From the NCBI GenBank assembly GCA_017481205.1, contig JAFUPN010000023.1:1-64000 (forward strand): DNA of 64,000 nt. Reading direction: 5' to 3'. Made by a program: the position numbers and the translations under genes. Source of the stretch: Clostridia bacterium. GTDB lineage: Bacteria > Bacillota > Clostridia > UMGS1810. The stretch's first letter is position 1. Each line of letters opens with the position of its first letter. Shown here in pieces: positions 42,439 through 56,389 of this stretch. The notes under the pieces are model-generated. The model was not told where the DNA came from. It searched no databases and saw nothing but the letters and a program-made list of their open reading frames with translations.

Positions 42439-43395
42439 TCAGTTAACATCTCCGTTGAATGAAGATGCACTTTCAATTCTGATCATGTAGTTTTCTACAA
42501 GTCTTTCTGCGGTTTTTATAGCCTTCCAGCCTGCAGTTGCTCTCTGATTGAGAGGGTCTGCAGTACCGCCGGAGCCGAGCTGTTTGATGATGGAGCGGAG
42601 TCCGCCTCCCTCAAGCTCGGTAACGCCGTATGCATTTGCACCCAGCACCAGGGTTGAATACACGCTCACAGAGCCTTCCTTAAATATTTTTGCTTCTGTA
42701 CTCTCTACAAATCTCACACCGCCTATTTTGCCGATTTCACCATCAAAAAGCTTTGCTGCGGCGCTGTATTTATTCGCTTCAATCCACTCGGGGTCTCTCA
42801 TAAGGTCATAGGCAACATCGGGATGTACAATTGCCACATATGAGCCGTTAATCTTAGGAGCATTCTGAGTCTTGAGAAATCTTGCAGCCTTGAAAATATC
42901 ATCAACGGTGAGTTTGGAATCATCGGTAAGAGAGCTTCTTGCACTTACGCCGCCTGCATACATAACATTTGTTCCACCGTTGAGCACCTCTCTTGTGATT
43001 GTATCAAGAGTTGCTCCCGCCTGGTTGCCCAAAAGCTCAGAGGTCTCGGTGAGGGTATTATCCACAGAGGTGAGAGTGAGCATATCAGACAGAGTAACAT
43101 AGTAGCCGTACTCTGCAAGAGTGGATGTAAGAGAGGTTACAGACAGTGCGCCGCCGTCGGGGGTTACGCCCTCGGTAAGAGGAGTTGTCGCCTTGTCAAA
43201 GGGCATAAAGCGTCTGAAATTGATGGTTTTTCCACCGTTTTTGGGAATAGGATGCTTCTGACCGAACTGGTCATGAACAAGATTTGGCTTGGCATTGTCA
43301 ATAAGATATCCGCTGTAATAGGTCTTCATTTCCTCGGACACTGTTTCGGTTGTGTTTGGGTTCATATCGAACATTGTAAGATTAAGTTTTATCAT
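42439..43395 (-). CDS. N4-gp56-type major capsid protein
   Basis: This 318-residue protein begins MIKLNLTMFDMNPNTTETVSEEMKTYYSGYLIDNAKPNLVHDQFGQKHPIPKNGGKTINFRRF and contains TPLTEGVTPDGGALSVTSLTSTLAEYGYYVTLSDML, the standard pattern of this HK97-fold family. It makes the icosahedral shell. AAGGAG precedes the ATG. It follows a scaffold-like gene, as expected, but precedes the terminases, which is the reverse of the common order. Confidence 0.9.
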   Translation of the reverse strand: MIKLNLTMFDMNPNTTETVSEEMKTYYSGYLIDNAKPNLVHDQFGQKHPIPKNGGKTINFRRFMPFDKATTPLTEGVTPDGGALSVTSLTSTLAEYGYYVTLSDMLTLTSVDNTLTETSELLGNQAGATLDTITREVLNGGTNVMYAGGVSARSSLTDDSKLTVDDIFKAARFLKTQNAPKINGSYVAIVHPDVAYDLMRDPEWIEANKYSAAAKLFDGEIGKIGGVRFVESTEAKIFKEGSVSVYSTLVLGANAYGVTELEGGGLRSIIKQLGSGGTADPLNQRATAGWKAIKTAERLVENYMIRIESASSFNGDVN

Positions 43396-43430
43396 TATTT
43401 ATTTCTCCTTTTCTTTAATTTATTTTCAGT

Positions 43431-44234
43431 TTAAAATGATATGATTTCGCCTCTTGCGGCACGTCTGGCAATCTCGGCTCTTTCCTCGGGAGTGAGCAGG
43501 GATACATCCTTTTTGAGCACTGCGCTGCTCTGAGATGACAAACCGTTTTCTATCGGTCTGTTGTTTCTGGCTTCCAGCTCCATGGCTGCTGTTTTCTTTG
43601 CCTCGGCAGCGTTTTCTCTGCGGATATTTTCAATAATATCATTATGATGAAGCACCTCATAAGCGGTCTTCATATCCACGCCACCGCGCATGAGCTCAAT
43701 AAATCTCGGATTGCTGATTTCATCCGCAAGATTAAAATCGGGATACTGCTGTGCTACAGAATTTGAATCTGCATACCAGGCTCTCATTTTTGCAGCCATT
43801 TCCGCCTCGGTTTTGGAACGGTCAAGCTGAGCCTTGGCTCTGGCATTCTCTCTTTCGAGATTTCTCATGTAGCGGTAGCTGTTTACATCCATGCCGTATT
43901 TGCCGGCATTCTCAGCAAACAGGCTGTTGTCTGCCTTAAGCGCTTTTTTAAGCTCTTCGGCAGAGCCGGCAGAATATCTGTCGGACAGCATCTCAAGAAT
44001 TTCCTCTGTCTGCTTAAGCTCCTCCCTGAGGGATTTATTTTCCTTAAGACCAGAAGCGGTTTTTTCTTTGAGAAGCTCTTCATACACCTCCCTGTACTCG
44101 CCGGATATAAGCTTGGCAAATTCCGCTTTTTTCTCCGCAAAGCTTTTTTCCTTCTCCTTGCCCTCAGAAGCAGGTTTCTTTTCTACTTCTGTCTGAGGCA
44201 AAAGCTTTTCTTTTGTCTTTTCTGTGTTTTTCAT
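43431..44234 (-). CDS. Phage scaffold-like protein
   Basis: The ATG at 44234 with AAAAGGAG gives 267 residues. The sequence is highly charged and helical: a Lys/Glu-rich start, a heptad-like coiled coil around LKENKSLREELKQTEEILEMLSDRY, more helices, and a C-terminal tail SLLTPEERAEIARRAARGEIISF. This is the usual look of scaffold proteins encoded right before capsid genes. It would template shell assembly and then be released or digested. It is the first gene of the head island; no protease gene is seen. Confidence 0.8.
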   Translation of the reverse strand: MKNTEKTKEKLLPQTEVEKKPASEGKEKEKSFAEKKAEFAKLISGEYREVYEELLKEKTASGLKENKSLREELKQTEEILEMLSDRYSAGSAEELKKALKADNSLFAENAGKYGMDVNSYRYMRNLERENARAKAQLDRSKTEAEMAAKMRAWYADSNSVAQQYPDFNLADEISNPRFIELMRGGVDMKTAYEVLHHNDIIENIRRENAAEAKKTAAMELEARNNRPIENGLSSQSSAVLKKDVSLLTPEERAEIARRAARGEIISF

Positions 44235-44379
44235 AGTTTTAAATCTCCTTTTCAAAATTTTAAAATCACAACACCGGTATTGCTGTAATTTAATTGTATC
44301 CTTTTTGGGTGTCACTTTTCGCCTACGATTTTGAAATTTTTTAAAAACACAGTTTCAAGCCGGATTTTAGCAAAAAAAT

Positions 44380-44425
44380 AAAGGCTACAGCAAAATGAAC
44401 ATTCAGTCATTTTGCTGTAGCCTTT
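44380..44425 (-). terminator. Terminator after the galactosidase operon
   Basis: A 19-bp stem AAAGGCTACAGCAAAATGA / TCATTTTGCTGTAGCCTTT with loop ACATTCAG lies about 20 nt past the beta-galactosidase stop. It would also stop readthrough toward the head island. Confidence 0.9.
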
Positions 44426-44443
44426 GTTGTTTTGCTGTTTTAA

Positions 44444-49493
<5,050 letters not shown>

Positions 49494-49800
49494 AGTTAGT
49501 CTCCTTATGTAATAAATTTACTATGCTAATTGTACTACATAAGGAAGAAATAGTCAATGTGATAAATAGGAAATATTTTTATTGGAAATATAAAATTCAT
49601 TTTAACGGGCAAATGCCCGAATGTAAAATACAAATCAATGTATCACTTCCTCATAAGTATTAACTTACGTATTTGCTTAAATCACACTACATTAAAGTGA
49701 AAAATCAATATAAGTCATTTTCATATTTTTATGTTATCAAATTGCCAAAACTATATTAAAATAAACAATTTCCAATAAAAAATTAAAAGGATTTTATGAT
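49494..49800. other. AT-rich intergenic region upstream of the galactosidase operon
   Basis: No gene is visible. The region holds the operon promoter somewhere and a short hairpin GGGCAaaTGCCC near 49608-49619. It also holds the end of the unknown gene at 49801. No clear operator or SigA pair could be singled out. Confidence 0.4.
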
Positions 49801-50817
49801 TCAAAAAAATTCTCCATTAGAAAATAACGCTGCAATCTTTCTGTTTTTATGCTGATTAAAAAACTTCCGGTTATTTATCATATGATATTTCAGCATATCT
49901 CTGCCATAAGGCAGCTTGAGACTCAGGAGATCATCATAGGTTATATGGTCGAAATCATCATAGCTTTTAACAACACCCTGCCACACAAGATTGCCGAAAT
50001 ACTCTGAAAATCCTTTTTCAATTTCCTCTGATAAGCAGACGAGAAATTCCGGGCTTTCTACTGCGCTGAAAATATCATAATCTGTACCTGCAAGCTTTTC
50101 AAAAGCAGTTGAAGCAAGCTTATGAAAAGGATTGGTGAAATCATTATTATTAATAATTGCACTTTCGGCTATTTTGTAATGCTTCATGCTGAGACGGCTC
50201 GGTACAACAGCAAACCTATTTTTCAGCAAAGCAAAAGACTTAGGCAATATGCTTTTCAGCCGGGCTCTGCCCATTACGCTCTCGGCAATATATGTTCCAT
50301 TCACAAAAACACGACCGCATACCGCCGCAAACACCCAATCGCGGACAAATCCATCCCTAAGTGCAATAAAATTGAGAAAATTCACAATCAGACTGCTTCT
50401 TAACACAGAAGTACATTCCGAGCCGACAAGCCTATCTGTTATATTTAAATATACCTTGTTTTTCATATATACATCAGACTTATTCGGCAAAGGGAATATT
50501 TCTCTACATGTATTATGAACCTTAATATATGGGTTTCCATTATGGTCAAGATTAAATTCTGCAGTTACGGGATATTCTGCCAGCTTGTCAAGCTCAATAG
50601 CAGTAGCGGCGATTTCGCATAGCATCAGGTACGACACATACGAAAAATCATTGTTTGCGGAAATAAGCTTCTGAGTCCTTTTATCAAAGATAAAATCCCT
50701 GACACAGGTTTCGTCGGTTATATCGGAAATGCTTTTACAGTTATATACAGATATTTTCAATATATCCTGACGGTTTGTCTCTATGTCATATAAATAAATG
50801 TATCCGCAAATATCCAT
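49801..50817 (-). CDS. Unknown protein, 338 residues
   Basis: The frame starts with ATG after a strong GGAGGTGA site, so it is a real gene, but I recognise no family. The protein is probably soluble: an N-terminal beta-rich part (MDICGYIYLYDIETNRQDILKISVYNCKSISDI), a central hydrophobic stretch (SSLIVNFLNFIALRDGFVRDWVFAAVCGRVFVNGTYIAESVMGRARLK) and a helical C-terminus ending NRKFFNQHKNRKIAALFSNGEFF. There is no signal peptide and no catalytic motif stands out. It is a single gene between the S-layer-type gene and the galactosidase operon. Confidence 0.6.
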   Translation of the reverse strand: MDICGYIYLYDIETNRQDILKISVYNCKSISDITDETCVRDFIFDKRTQKLISANNDFSYVSYLMLCEIAATAIELDKLAEYPVTAEFNLDHNGNPYIKVHNTCREIFPLPNKSDVYMKNKVYLNITDRLVGSECTSVLRSSLIVNFLNFIALRDGFVRDWVFAAVCGRVFVNGTYIAESVMGRARLKSILPKSFALLKNRFAVVPSRLSMKHYKIAESAIINNNDFTNPFHKLASTAFEKLAGTDYDIFSAVESPEFLVCLSEEIEKGFSEYFGNLVWQGVVKSYDDFDHITYDDLLSLKLPYGRDMLKYHMINNRKFFNQHKNRKIAALFSNGEFF

Positions 50818-50984
50818 AAAATCACCTCCGATTCACTTTAATCTTAAAACCAATCTGTTTATTCCAGATGCAATTTTATCATATTAAACCAATCCGGTCA
50901 ACGTTTTTACAAAATTATTATGTTAGCTGCCTATAGCTGATTGAAATATATATCATAAAATGCAATCAATATGAAATTATATAA

Positions 50985-51013
50985 GAAAAGAGCCGGACTT
51001 TCGTCCGACTCTT
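50985..51013 (-). terminator. Terminator after the SLH surface protein gene
   Basis: AAGAGTCGGAC-gaaa-GTCCGGCTCTT on the minus strand followed by TTTC is a strong GNRA-like loop terminator, 36 nt past the stop. Confidence 0.9.
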
Positions 51014-51049
51014 CCCATTTATTAAGTTGATATTCAAAGACTATGAATA

Positions 51050-54000
51050 TTATTCAAAATCAAGTTCAACTTCGTCTTCTACAACAGCTTCTGTAGAAGC
51101 AGCAATTTCTGTTACTGCATATTCAGCTTCAGCAGTCTTTTCTTCGTATTCTACAGAAACCTTATTGTTTTCTGTATCAACAGTTACTGTTGCTTCAGCA
51201 GTAACATCTTCTGTGCTTTCATCAGAGTATGTAGCTGTAACCTTAACAGCAGCCTTTACAGCAGCTTCTTCATCAGCAGCGCTATAACCTGCAGCAAGCT
51301 CAATTGCAGATACTTCTACAGCAATTGAAGAAAGTGTTACTGTAGGTACTACAGGAGTTTCATCCTCTTCTGCACCAACAAGAGCATCTTCAATAAGAGC
51401 TGCACTTGTGTAAACATCAATTACATCACCATCAAAGAGCTTGATGAATACAGGGTATGCATTATCATTCTTAGGTGTGTTACCAACGCCGTTCTTTTCC
51501 CAGCTTCCTGCTTCAACAGTAGGATTCTTAATTCTGGTATTGAACTGGTATGCATTAAATGCTTCGTTAGTTGTAAATTCGCCTTCTGCATAACCAACAT
51601 AGTCAGTTACACTAACGATTCTCTTATCAATGTTAGAGATGTAACCATACATAAACTGTACGTCTTCATCTTCAGTGTTCATCGCTTCAAGAACATCTAC
51701 ATCTACATCAAAGTCATAGTCAGAGCCCATTACAGCAAGAACTGCATAGTCGGAAACAAGACCATCTGCATTTACGTTAGCAACGAAAATTGAACCCTTA
51801 TTAAGGTCTTCAAAATCGTAAGCGCCACCATAAACCTTATTAGCTTCAGTGTCTACAAAGATAGCATCCTGAGCTGTCTTAGAACCTTCTGTGAGATACT
51901 TAACTGTTATAGCATCATCTGCGCCATAAGTAGACTTTCTGATGCTTTCAACAAACATGAGAGCACCTTCAGCCTCAAATTTAGCAGAACCAGCAGTCAT
52001 AACAAGAATCTTGTATTCACTGTTCTTCTTACCAGCAACAAAACCAGCATATTTACCTTCATCCACAAGTGAAGAAATATCCATTACCTTGCAATCATCA
52101 GCATCATCATTGCTTACATCGAAAACAATAATATTTTCTGAGAGCAATTTGCCACCAATTTTGTTTGTTTTTACCTTAAACTCTGAATCTGCAGCAATTG
52201 CATCTACATCACTCAAGAACTTAAGAGTCTTAATCTTACCATCAGCTGTGAGCTTGTATTCAACAATTCTGTCATCAGCTGTAGCCTTGTGCTGATCAGC
52301 AACATCAAAGTCATCAAGAGCAGCAGCAATAGCTGTAGCACCTTCTGTTGATGTAGGCTTAATAGATGTGCCGTTGAGAGAAACTGTTGTATAAAGTGTA
52401 TATGTGCTGGTGCCTTCAGCTGTCAGCATCATGATTTCCCAACCATCTTCGAAGCCCTGAGTGTTAAGGTTAGTCTGGAGAATGAAACCATAGTTAGCAT
52501 TTGCACCAGCTTCACCGTCAAAACCGATAATCTTACCGGTAGCAGAAATGAAGAACATACCTTCTGTACCAAGCTTTGCTGTTGAAGGATCGTCTACATC
52601 ATCAAATACTTCTACATCATTGTAGTCAACAAAAGCGCCAACTTCATACTCAGTACCATCAATGTAGATATAATCGTCGGAAGCTTCTGTTATAGAACCA
52701 GTAACTGAGCTCTGACCAAGATTGATAATCTTAATCTTTTCAACTTCTTCTGTTACTGCCTTAACACCAAATCCAACCTTAGAAGCATCTGATTCAGCAA
52801 GGTCACCAACTACAACAGCAAGTACATCGTACTCAGCAAAATCTGCGAGTTCCATAGCATTACCGTCTTTGTCAACGATTTCAATTACAACATCTTCATC
52901 TGTGAGGTCAAGTTCAATCTTTTTACCATCTACGAGAGCAATCTGTAAGAATTCAGGATCATCAGCCTTAACTTCTTCTACGATAGCATTTGTGTAAACT
53001 GTTACGAGAACATTATCATAGTACTTGTCATCGCTATTTTCAACAAATTCGATTGTTGCATCTTCATCAGCAAAAATTGCAAGATCAGCAACATTTGATG
53101 TAAGAACACCATTTACATAAACAGTAGCATCTTCATCTACATAAATCTTTGTTGTCTTTGTAGCATCGGATGTTTCGTAGTATTCTACAGCTACTTTCTC
53201 ATCACCAATTTTTGCATTGCTTACATCAAGATCAGAAGAATTGATTGTAAGAGTTGCGCCAATACCTGAAGGAACAGCGATAACTACTTCATAATCGCTC
53301 TTAGCAGCTTTGTAAACGTAAGCTTTTACGTTCTGCTGATAGTAAGACTCGATGTTTGAATCTGCAATATCAAATGTATAAACAGCTTTACCATCTTCTA
53401 CCTTGTCCAAAACTTCACCCTTTGTGTTATAACCAAACTCGTAGTCATCAGAAGCTTCAGAAAGTGTAAACTCAACAGTATCCTGATCGTTGTCTGTGTC
53501 ACCTACAACACCGGTAGCAACATAGATATCCATGTTTGTGAGGAGTGTGGTGTAATCATCATAGTTATCAAGTACTTCATATGTAATTTCTGTACCGTAA
53601 CCGGTCTGATCCATTACAGGAATTTCCATAGCGTTTGCTGTGAGCATAGCAACTGTGCTTCTGAGAGCAGCAGCATCTGTACCGCTTGCTGAAACACCAG
53701 CTGTCATCTTTGTGCTGTTAGCAACTGTGAGGTAACCTGTGGGGTATCCACCTCTCTGTGCAGCCATGGGTTCGTAACCGATAGCTACAACGAGCATCTT
53801 AACTGCTTCAGCAAATGTTACATTGCCTTCGGGATCAAAGATGCCGTTTCCTTTACCGTTTATAATACCCTGCTGTGAAGCGAGGTTAATATAACCGGTA
53901 GCCCAGTGGTCAGCAGCTACGTCTGTAAAGATTGTAGCGCCTTTCGCACTGTTTGCACTGTTTTCAAGTCCGAGAGCACGGCATACAACAGCAGCAAATT

Positions 54001-54196
54001 CTGCTCTTGTAATTGTGTTGTCGGGATTGAAGTTACCCTGATCATCACCCTTGAGTACTTCAAGAGCGGACAGGAGTTCAACTGCACCAGCGTAGTCAGC
54101 TGTTGTGTCAACATCAGGATAGCTTGCGAAAGCTACTGTTGTCATCATCATAGCAAATACAACTACGAGTGCCAAAACTTTTTTGAGATTCTTCAT
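51050..54196 (-). CDS. Large SLH-domain surface (S-layer-like) protein
   Basis: The 1048-residue protein has a signal peptide (KKVLALVVVFAMMMTTVAFA) and three SLH repeats at about 26-205 (NFNPDNTITRAEFAAVV; WATGYINLASQQGIINGKGNGIFDPEGNVTFAEAV; a degenerate third with YLTVANSTKMTAG), which bind wall polysaccharide. The long acidic remainder is beta-rich and ends in Ig/Big-like segments (SSIAVEVSAIELAAGYSAADEEAAV...). Asp, Glu, Val and Ala are very frequent and basic residues rare, as in S-layer proteins. A good promoter, a 110-nt leader and AAGGAGG suggest high expression. It is probably the major surface-layer or an abundant envelope protein. Confidence 0.85.
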   Translation of the reverse strand: MKNLKKVLALVVVFAMMMTTVAFASYPDVDTTADYAGAVELLSALEVLKGDDQGNFNPDNTITRAEFAAVVCRALGLENSANSAKGATIFTDVAADHWATGYINLASQQGIINGKGNGIFDPEGNVTFAEAVKMLVVAIGYEPMAAQRGGYPTGYLTVANSTKMTAGVSASGTDAAALRSTVAMLTANAMEIPVMDQTGYGTEITYEVLDNYDDYTTLLTNMDIYVATGVVGDTDNDQDTVEFTLSEASDDYEFGYNTKGEVLDKVEDGKAVYTFDIADSNIESYYQQNVKAYVYKAAKSDYEVVIAVPSGIGATLTINSSDLDVSNAKIGDEKVAVEYYETSDATKTTKIYVDEDATVYVNGVLTSNVADLAIFADEDATIEFVENSDDKYYDNVLVTVYTNAIVEEVKADDPEFLQIALVDGKKIELDLTDEDVVIEIVDKDGNAMELADFAEYDVLAVVVGDLAESDASKVGFGVKAVTEEVEKIKIINLGQSSVTGSITEASDDYIYIDGTEYEVGAFVDYNDVEVFDDVDDPSTAKLGTEGMFFISATGKIIGFDGEAGANANYGFILQTNLNTQGFEDGWEIMMLTAEGTSTYTLYTTVSLNGTSIKPTSTEGATAIAAALDDFDVADQHKATADDRIVEYKLTADGKIKTLKFLSDVDAIAADSEFKVKTNKIGGKLLSENIIVFDVSNDDADDCKVMDISSLVDEGKYAGFVAGKKNSEYKILVMTAGSAKFEAEGALMFVESIRKSTYGADDAITVKYLTEGSKTAQDAIFVDTEANKVYGGAYDFEDLNKGSIFVANVNADGLVSDYAVLAVMGSDYDFDVDVDVLEAMNTEDEDVQFMYGYISNIDKRIVSVTDYVGYAEGEFTTNEAFNAYQFNTRIKNPTVEAGSWEKNGVGNTPKNDNAYPVFIKLFDGDVIDVYTSAALIEDALVGAEEDETPVVPTVTLSSIAVEVSAIELAAGYSAADEEAAVKAAVKVTATYSDESTEDVTAEATVTVDTENNKVSVEYEEKTAEAEYAVTEIAASTEAVVEDEVELDFE

Positions 54197-54313
54197 AGTC
54201 TCAAATCCTCCTTAATAAATTTTTTGAAAGAGTAGAATTATGTATGACCTCCGGCACCTCTTTCATTATACCGGTAATCACTTTTGTCAGAGTATTCCTC
54301 CGACCTTGCACTG

Positions 54314-54343
54314 ATTATACCACCAAAAACATGAAATAGTCAA
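54314..54343 (-). promoter_or_regulatory. SigA-type promoter of the SLH surface protein
   Basis: On the minus strand TTGACT (54338-54343) and TATAAT (54314-54319) are 18 nt apart. A second TATAAT lies at 54265-54270. The leader is over 100 nt long, common for S-layer genes with stable mRNAs. Confidence 0.65.
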
Positions 54344-54662
54344 TGCAGTATTTTATGTTGTAACAAAACTGTAATGATAGAGTAATCTATGTTACAATTC
54401 TGCTATAACCATGTAAAATAACCGCCTTTTTGAAACACAAATGAAATAATCCCCTATATAAATTAATTATATAATGGTACAAAAACAAAAAATCATATGC
54501 TTTAACTTCAAAAATGCGTATCAGATATATTTTATATTGAAATTTTTAAATTGTCAAGAGAAATTTCGACATTTTTCTGTTGAAATGTATTTTATTTTGT
54601 GTTATCTTATTTCTTGCGACACTAAATATACATATTTATATAATAAGAAAGGTTATGATGCA

Positions 54663-55496
54663 ATGAAAGTATCTTTTGTAGGCGGAGGAAAAAAGCTTAC
54701 CGCATGTTACAGAATTTTTGAGGGGAAACGCGGTTTTGAAATTTCCGGCTTTTACAACAAAGCTATAGAAACCTGTGTTGATATTGCCATAGAAGCAAAT
54801 GCTATGATATATCAATCGCTGGACAGCCTGTACCGGGACTCGGATATTATAGTACTTGCCATAAACGACAGGTCAGTGCCAGGAGTGATAGCGTCTCTGT
54901 CAAGGCTCCATGCTCACGGAAAGGTGTTTGTCACTATATCAGACACTCTGACCTCTTCTGACCTGAGCATGGCATATCCCAATGCCTGCGCAATTATAAA
55001 CTCGATTGTTGACATACCGAATATGTCTGATAATGAAATTCGCTCAGCCTCATTTGTATGCGAGGTATTCGGCAAAAATTACATCAACTTTTGCCGCACG
55101 ATGAAATCTTCCGATATACGATGCAAGTTTTTGACATCAAAGCAGCTTCAGATATACAGGTCCAGTCTGCATATGGCTAAGTACGGAATAGAGGCTGCAA
55201 TCACATCTGCCATGCATCTTTTGAAAATCTCAACTGTTTCAGACAGTGCAAGGCACCTGATTCCTGTTATTAAAGAAGCTTTGAATCATGGTTTTTCTTA
55301 CGGATACACTGACACAGCCTCTCCTTACCGCTCCGCCGACCTGGACGAAATACGAAAGCATACAAAAATTCTTGAAGAAAACGGTATTGAAAGTGCTAAA
55401 ACCCTCTATAATGCCATTGCGCTGTATCTGACAGAGCAGACCTGCAATGACTATGAAGCGGCAGATGAGGCATTCAGATTAATCAAGAACTCATAA
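54663..55496 (+). CDS. Rossmann-fold protein resembling DUF2520/pyrroline-carboxylate reductase-like proteins
   Basis: The ATG at 54663 follows GAAAGG; the long upstream extension of the frame is AT-rich non-coding DNA. The 277 residues begin MKVSFVGGGKKLTACYRIFEGKRGFEISGFYN, a NAD-binding start with a changed glycine loop (GGGKKL). DIIVLAINDRSVPGVIASL and GKVFVTISDTLTSSDL match the strand-loop pattern of the Rossmann-like/DUF2520 family. The second half is helical (SSLHMAKYGIEAAITSAMHLLK; SYGYTDTASPYRSADLDEI), like the DUF2520 C-terminal domain. The function is unknown; an NAD(P)-dependent reductase is possible. Confidence 0.65.
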   Translation: MKVSFVGGGKKLTACYRIFEGKRGFEISGFYNKAIETCVDIAIEANAMIYQSLDSLYRDSDIIVLAINDRSVPGVIASLSRLHAHGKVFVTISDTLTSSDLSMAYPNACAIINSIVDIPNMSDNEIRSASFVCEVFGKNYINFCRTMKSSDIRCKFLTSKQLQIYRSSLHMAKYGIEAAITSAMHLLKISTVSDSARHLIPVIKEALNHGFSYGYTDTASPYRSADLDEIRKHTKILEENGIESAKTLYNAIALYLTEQTCNDYEAADEAFRLIKNS

Positions 55497-55650
55497 CATT
55501 GTCGTATATATTTGCATATATAATAGAAGAAACTCGGATTAACCCATCATTTTCAGCGCGTATATAGATTTCATAATTTTTATTATGTAACCTATATACG
55601 CGTTATATATCCGTTTTATATATTTTTTTGAATTTTTTTCAAAAAAAGTA

Positions 55651-55679
55651 TTGACATTTGGAATTTGATGATGTATAAT
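55651..55679 (+). promoter_or_regulatory. Consensus SigA promoter of tRNA-Lys
   Basis: A perfect TTGACA (55651-55656) and TATAAT (55674-55679) are separated by 17 nt. The tRNA starts 41 nt downstream. Confidence 0.9.
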
Positions 55680-55719
55680 ATTCAATGTTGTTGCGGTAAA
55701 CAACACAAAATTTAATAAC

Positions 55720-55795
55720 GGACCATTAGCTCAGTTGGTAGAGCACCTGACTCTTAATCAGGGTGTCCCGGGTTCGAGTCCCTGATGGTCCACCA
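55720..55795 (+). tRNA. tRNA-Lys (anticodon CTT)
   Basis: A complete 76-nt cloverleaf with encoded CCA: acceptor GGACCAT/ATGGTCC, D arm GCTCAGTTGGTAGAGC, anticodon stem CCTGA/TCAGG with loop CTCTTAA (anticodon CTT), and T arm with GGGTTCGAGTCCC. It reads AAG codons. A perfect promoter lies upstream and a terminator starts 4 nt downstream. An integrase fragment is found 320 nt further on, so this tRNA may have been an integration site. Confidence 0.97.
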
Positions 55796-55798
55796 GAA

Positions 55799-55827
55799 TT
55801 AAAGACATCCATTGGATGTCTTTTTTT
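55799..55827 (+). terminator. Terminator after tRNA-Lys
   Basis: AAAGACATCC-att-GGATGTC followed by seven T. Confidence 0.9.
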
Positions 55828-55828
55828 A

Positions 55829-56001
55829 GTTATATTTGCCTTACGGCAAGTTATATTGCTACGCAGTTGTATTCGGCTTATGCCGAGTGATATTGTGCTA
55901 CGCGCAGTGTGATGGCAAATATAATATAACTGCAAACGAAGTTTGCAATAACACTTTTACAAAGTAAAAATATCACTCCAACAAAGTTGGAATATCACTA
56001 A
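55829..56001. repeat. Multi-hairpin element C (AGTTATATT / AATATCACT type)
   Basis: The left half has copies of AGTTATATT/AGTGATATT and the right half has the complement (ATATAACT, ATATCACT, AATATCACT). Between them lie mini-hairpins GCCttacGGC, GCtacGC, CGGCttatGCCG, TGCtacgcGCA, GCAAACgaaGTTTGC, TTTTACaaaGTAAAA and CCAACaaaGTTGG. It has the same plan as elements A and B with a different core word. The GATTTCA end hairpin is not seen here. Confidence 0.7.
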
Positions 56002-56035
56002 AATATACTTGCATCTATATTATTCTTTGCCAAGG

Positions 56036-56070
56036 TAAAAACCGCTTTGCTCATAGCTTTGCGGTTTTTC
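56036..56070 (-). terminator. Hairpin/terminator beside the integrase fragment
   Basis: AAAAACCGC and GCGGTTTTTC enclose TTTGCTCATAGCTTT. It lies downstream of the integrase-like remnant on the minus strand, and also works on the plus strand. Confidence 0.65.
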
Positions 56071-56114
56071 TTTTGTTTTTATTATTTTCTACATCTATGC
56101 CCCTATTGCACAGT

Positions 56115-56252
56115 TTATTGCACAAGGTGTAATTTTTGAACATAATTTTCTTTATCAACCCCTGACACTATATCAGCCATAATATTTATAGCGACTTTCT
56201 TTGTATCCTCAATAACACCGCAAATAAAAATAACGATTTGTGCTACACGCCG
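56115..56252 (-). pseudogene. C-terminal remnant of a tyrosine integrase
   Basis: A 45-codon open stretch on the minus strand ends CGVIEDTKKVAINIMADIVSG...YVQKLHLVQ-stop. This resembles the last helix of phage/ICE tyrosine recombinases (THVLEDTKKxAxxKMADI). The catalytic Tyr segment is absent and a stop codon blocks extension upstream. It sits near tRNA-Lys, a usual attachment target, so it is probably what is left of an excised or decayed element. Confidence 0.5.
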
Positions 56253-56264
56253 GATTTAAATACA

Positions 56265-56306
56265 CAAAAAATCAGCATCCGACCATTTGTAAGACGCTGA
56301 TTTTTC
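56265..56306 (-). terminator. Hairpin AAAAATCAGC...GCTGATTTTTC
   Basis: A 10-bp stem with an 18-nt loop lies downstream of the DUF4143 ATPase on the minus strand. A second nested hairpin, GAAATTCA...TGAATTTC, lies at about 56335-56366, just past the ATPase stop. Confidence 0.6.
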
Positions 56307-56389
56307 TTTATTTTAAATACAACAAGGTTCTCCGAAATTCACAAACTTTAGTTTGATTGAATTTCGAGAGGTTCTTATTAAAATTTCTG

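Noticed and set aside
8649..44234. Tail locus and head island as two halves of one split phage
   Set aside because: They differ in base composition, lack portal, protease and connectors, and are separated by 18 kb of ordinary genes; separate origins are more likely, so I list them as separate findings.
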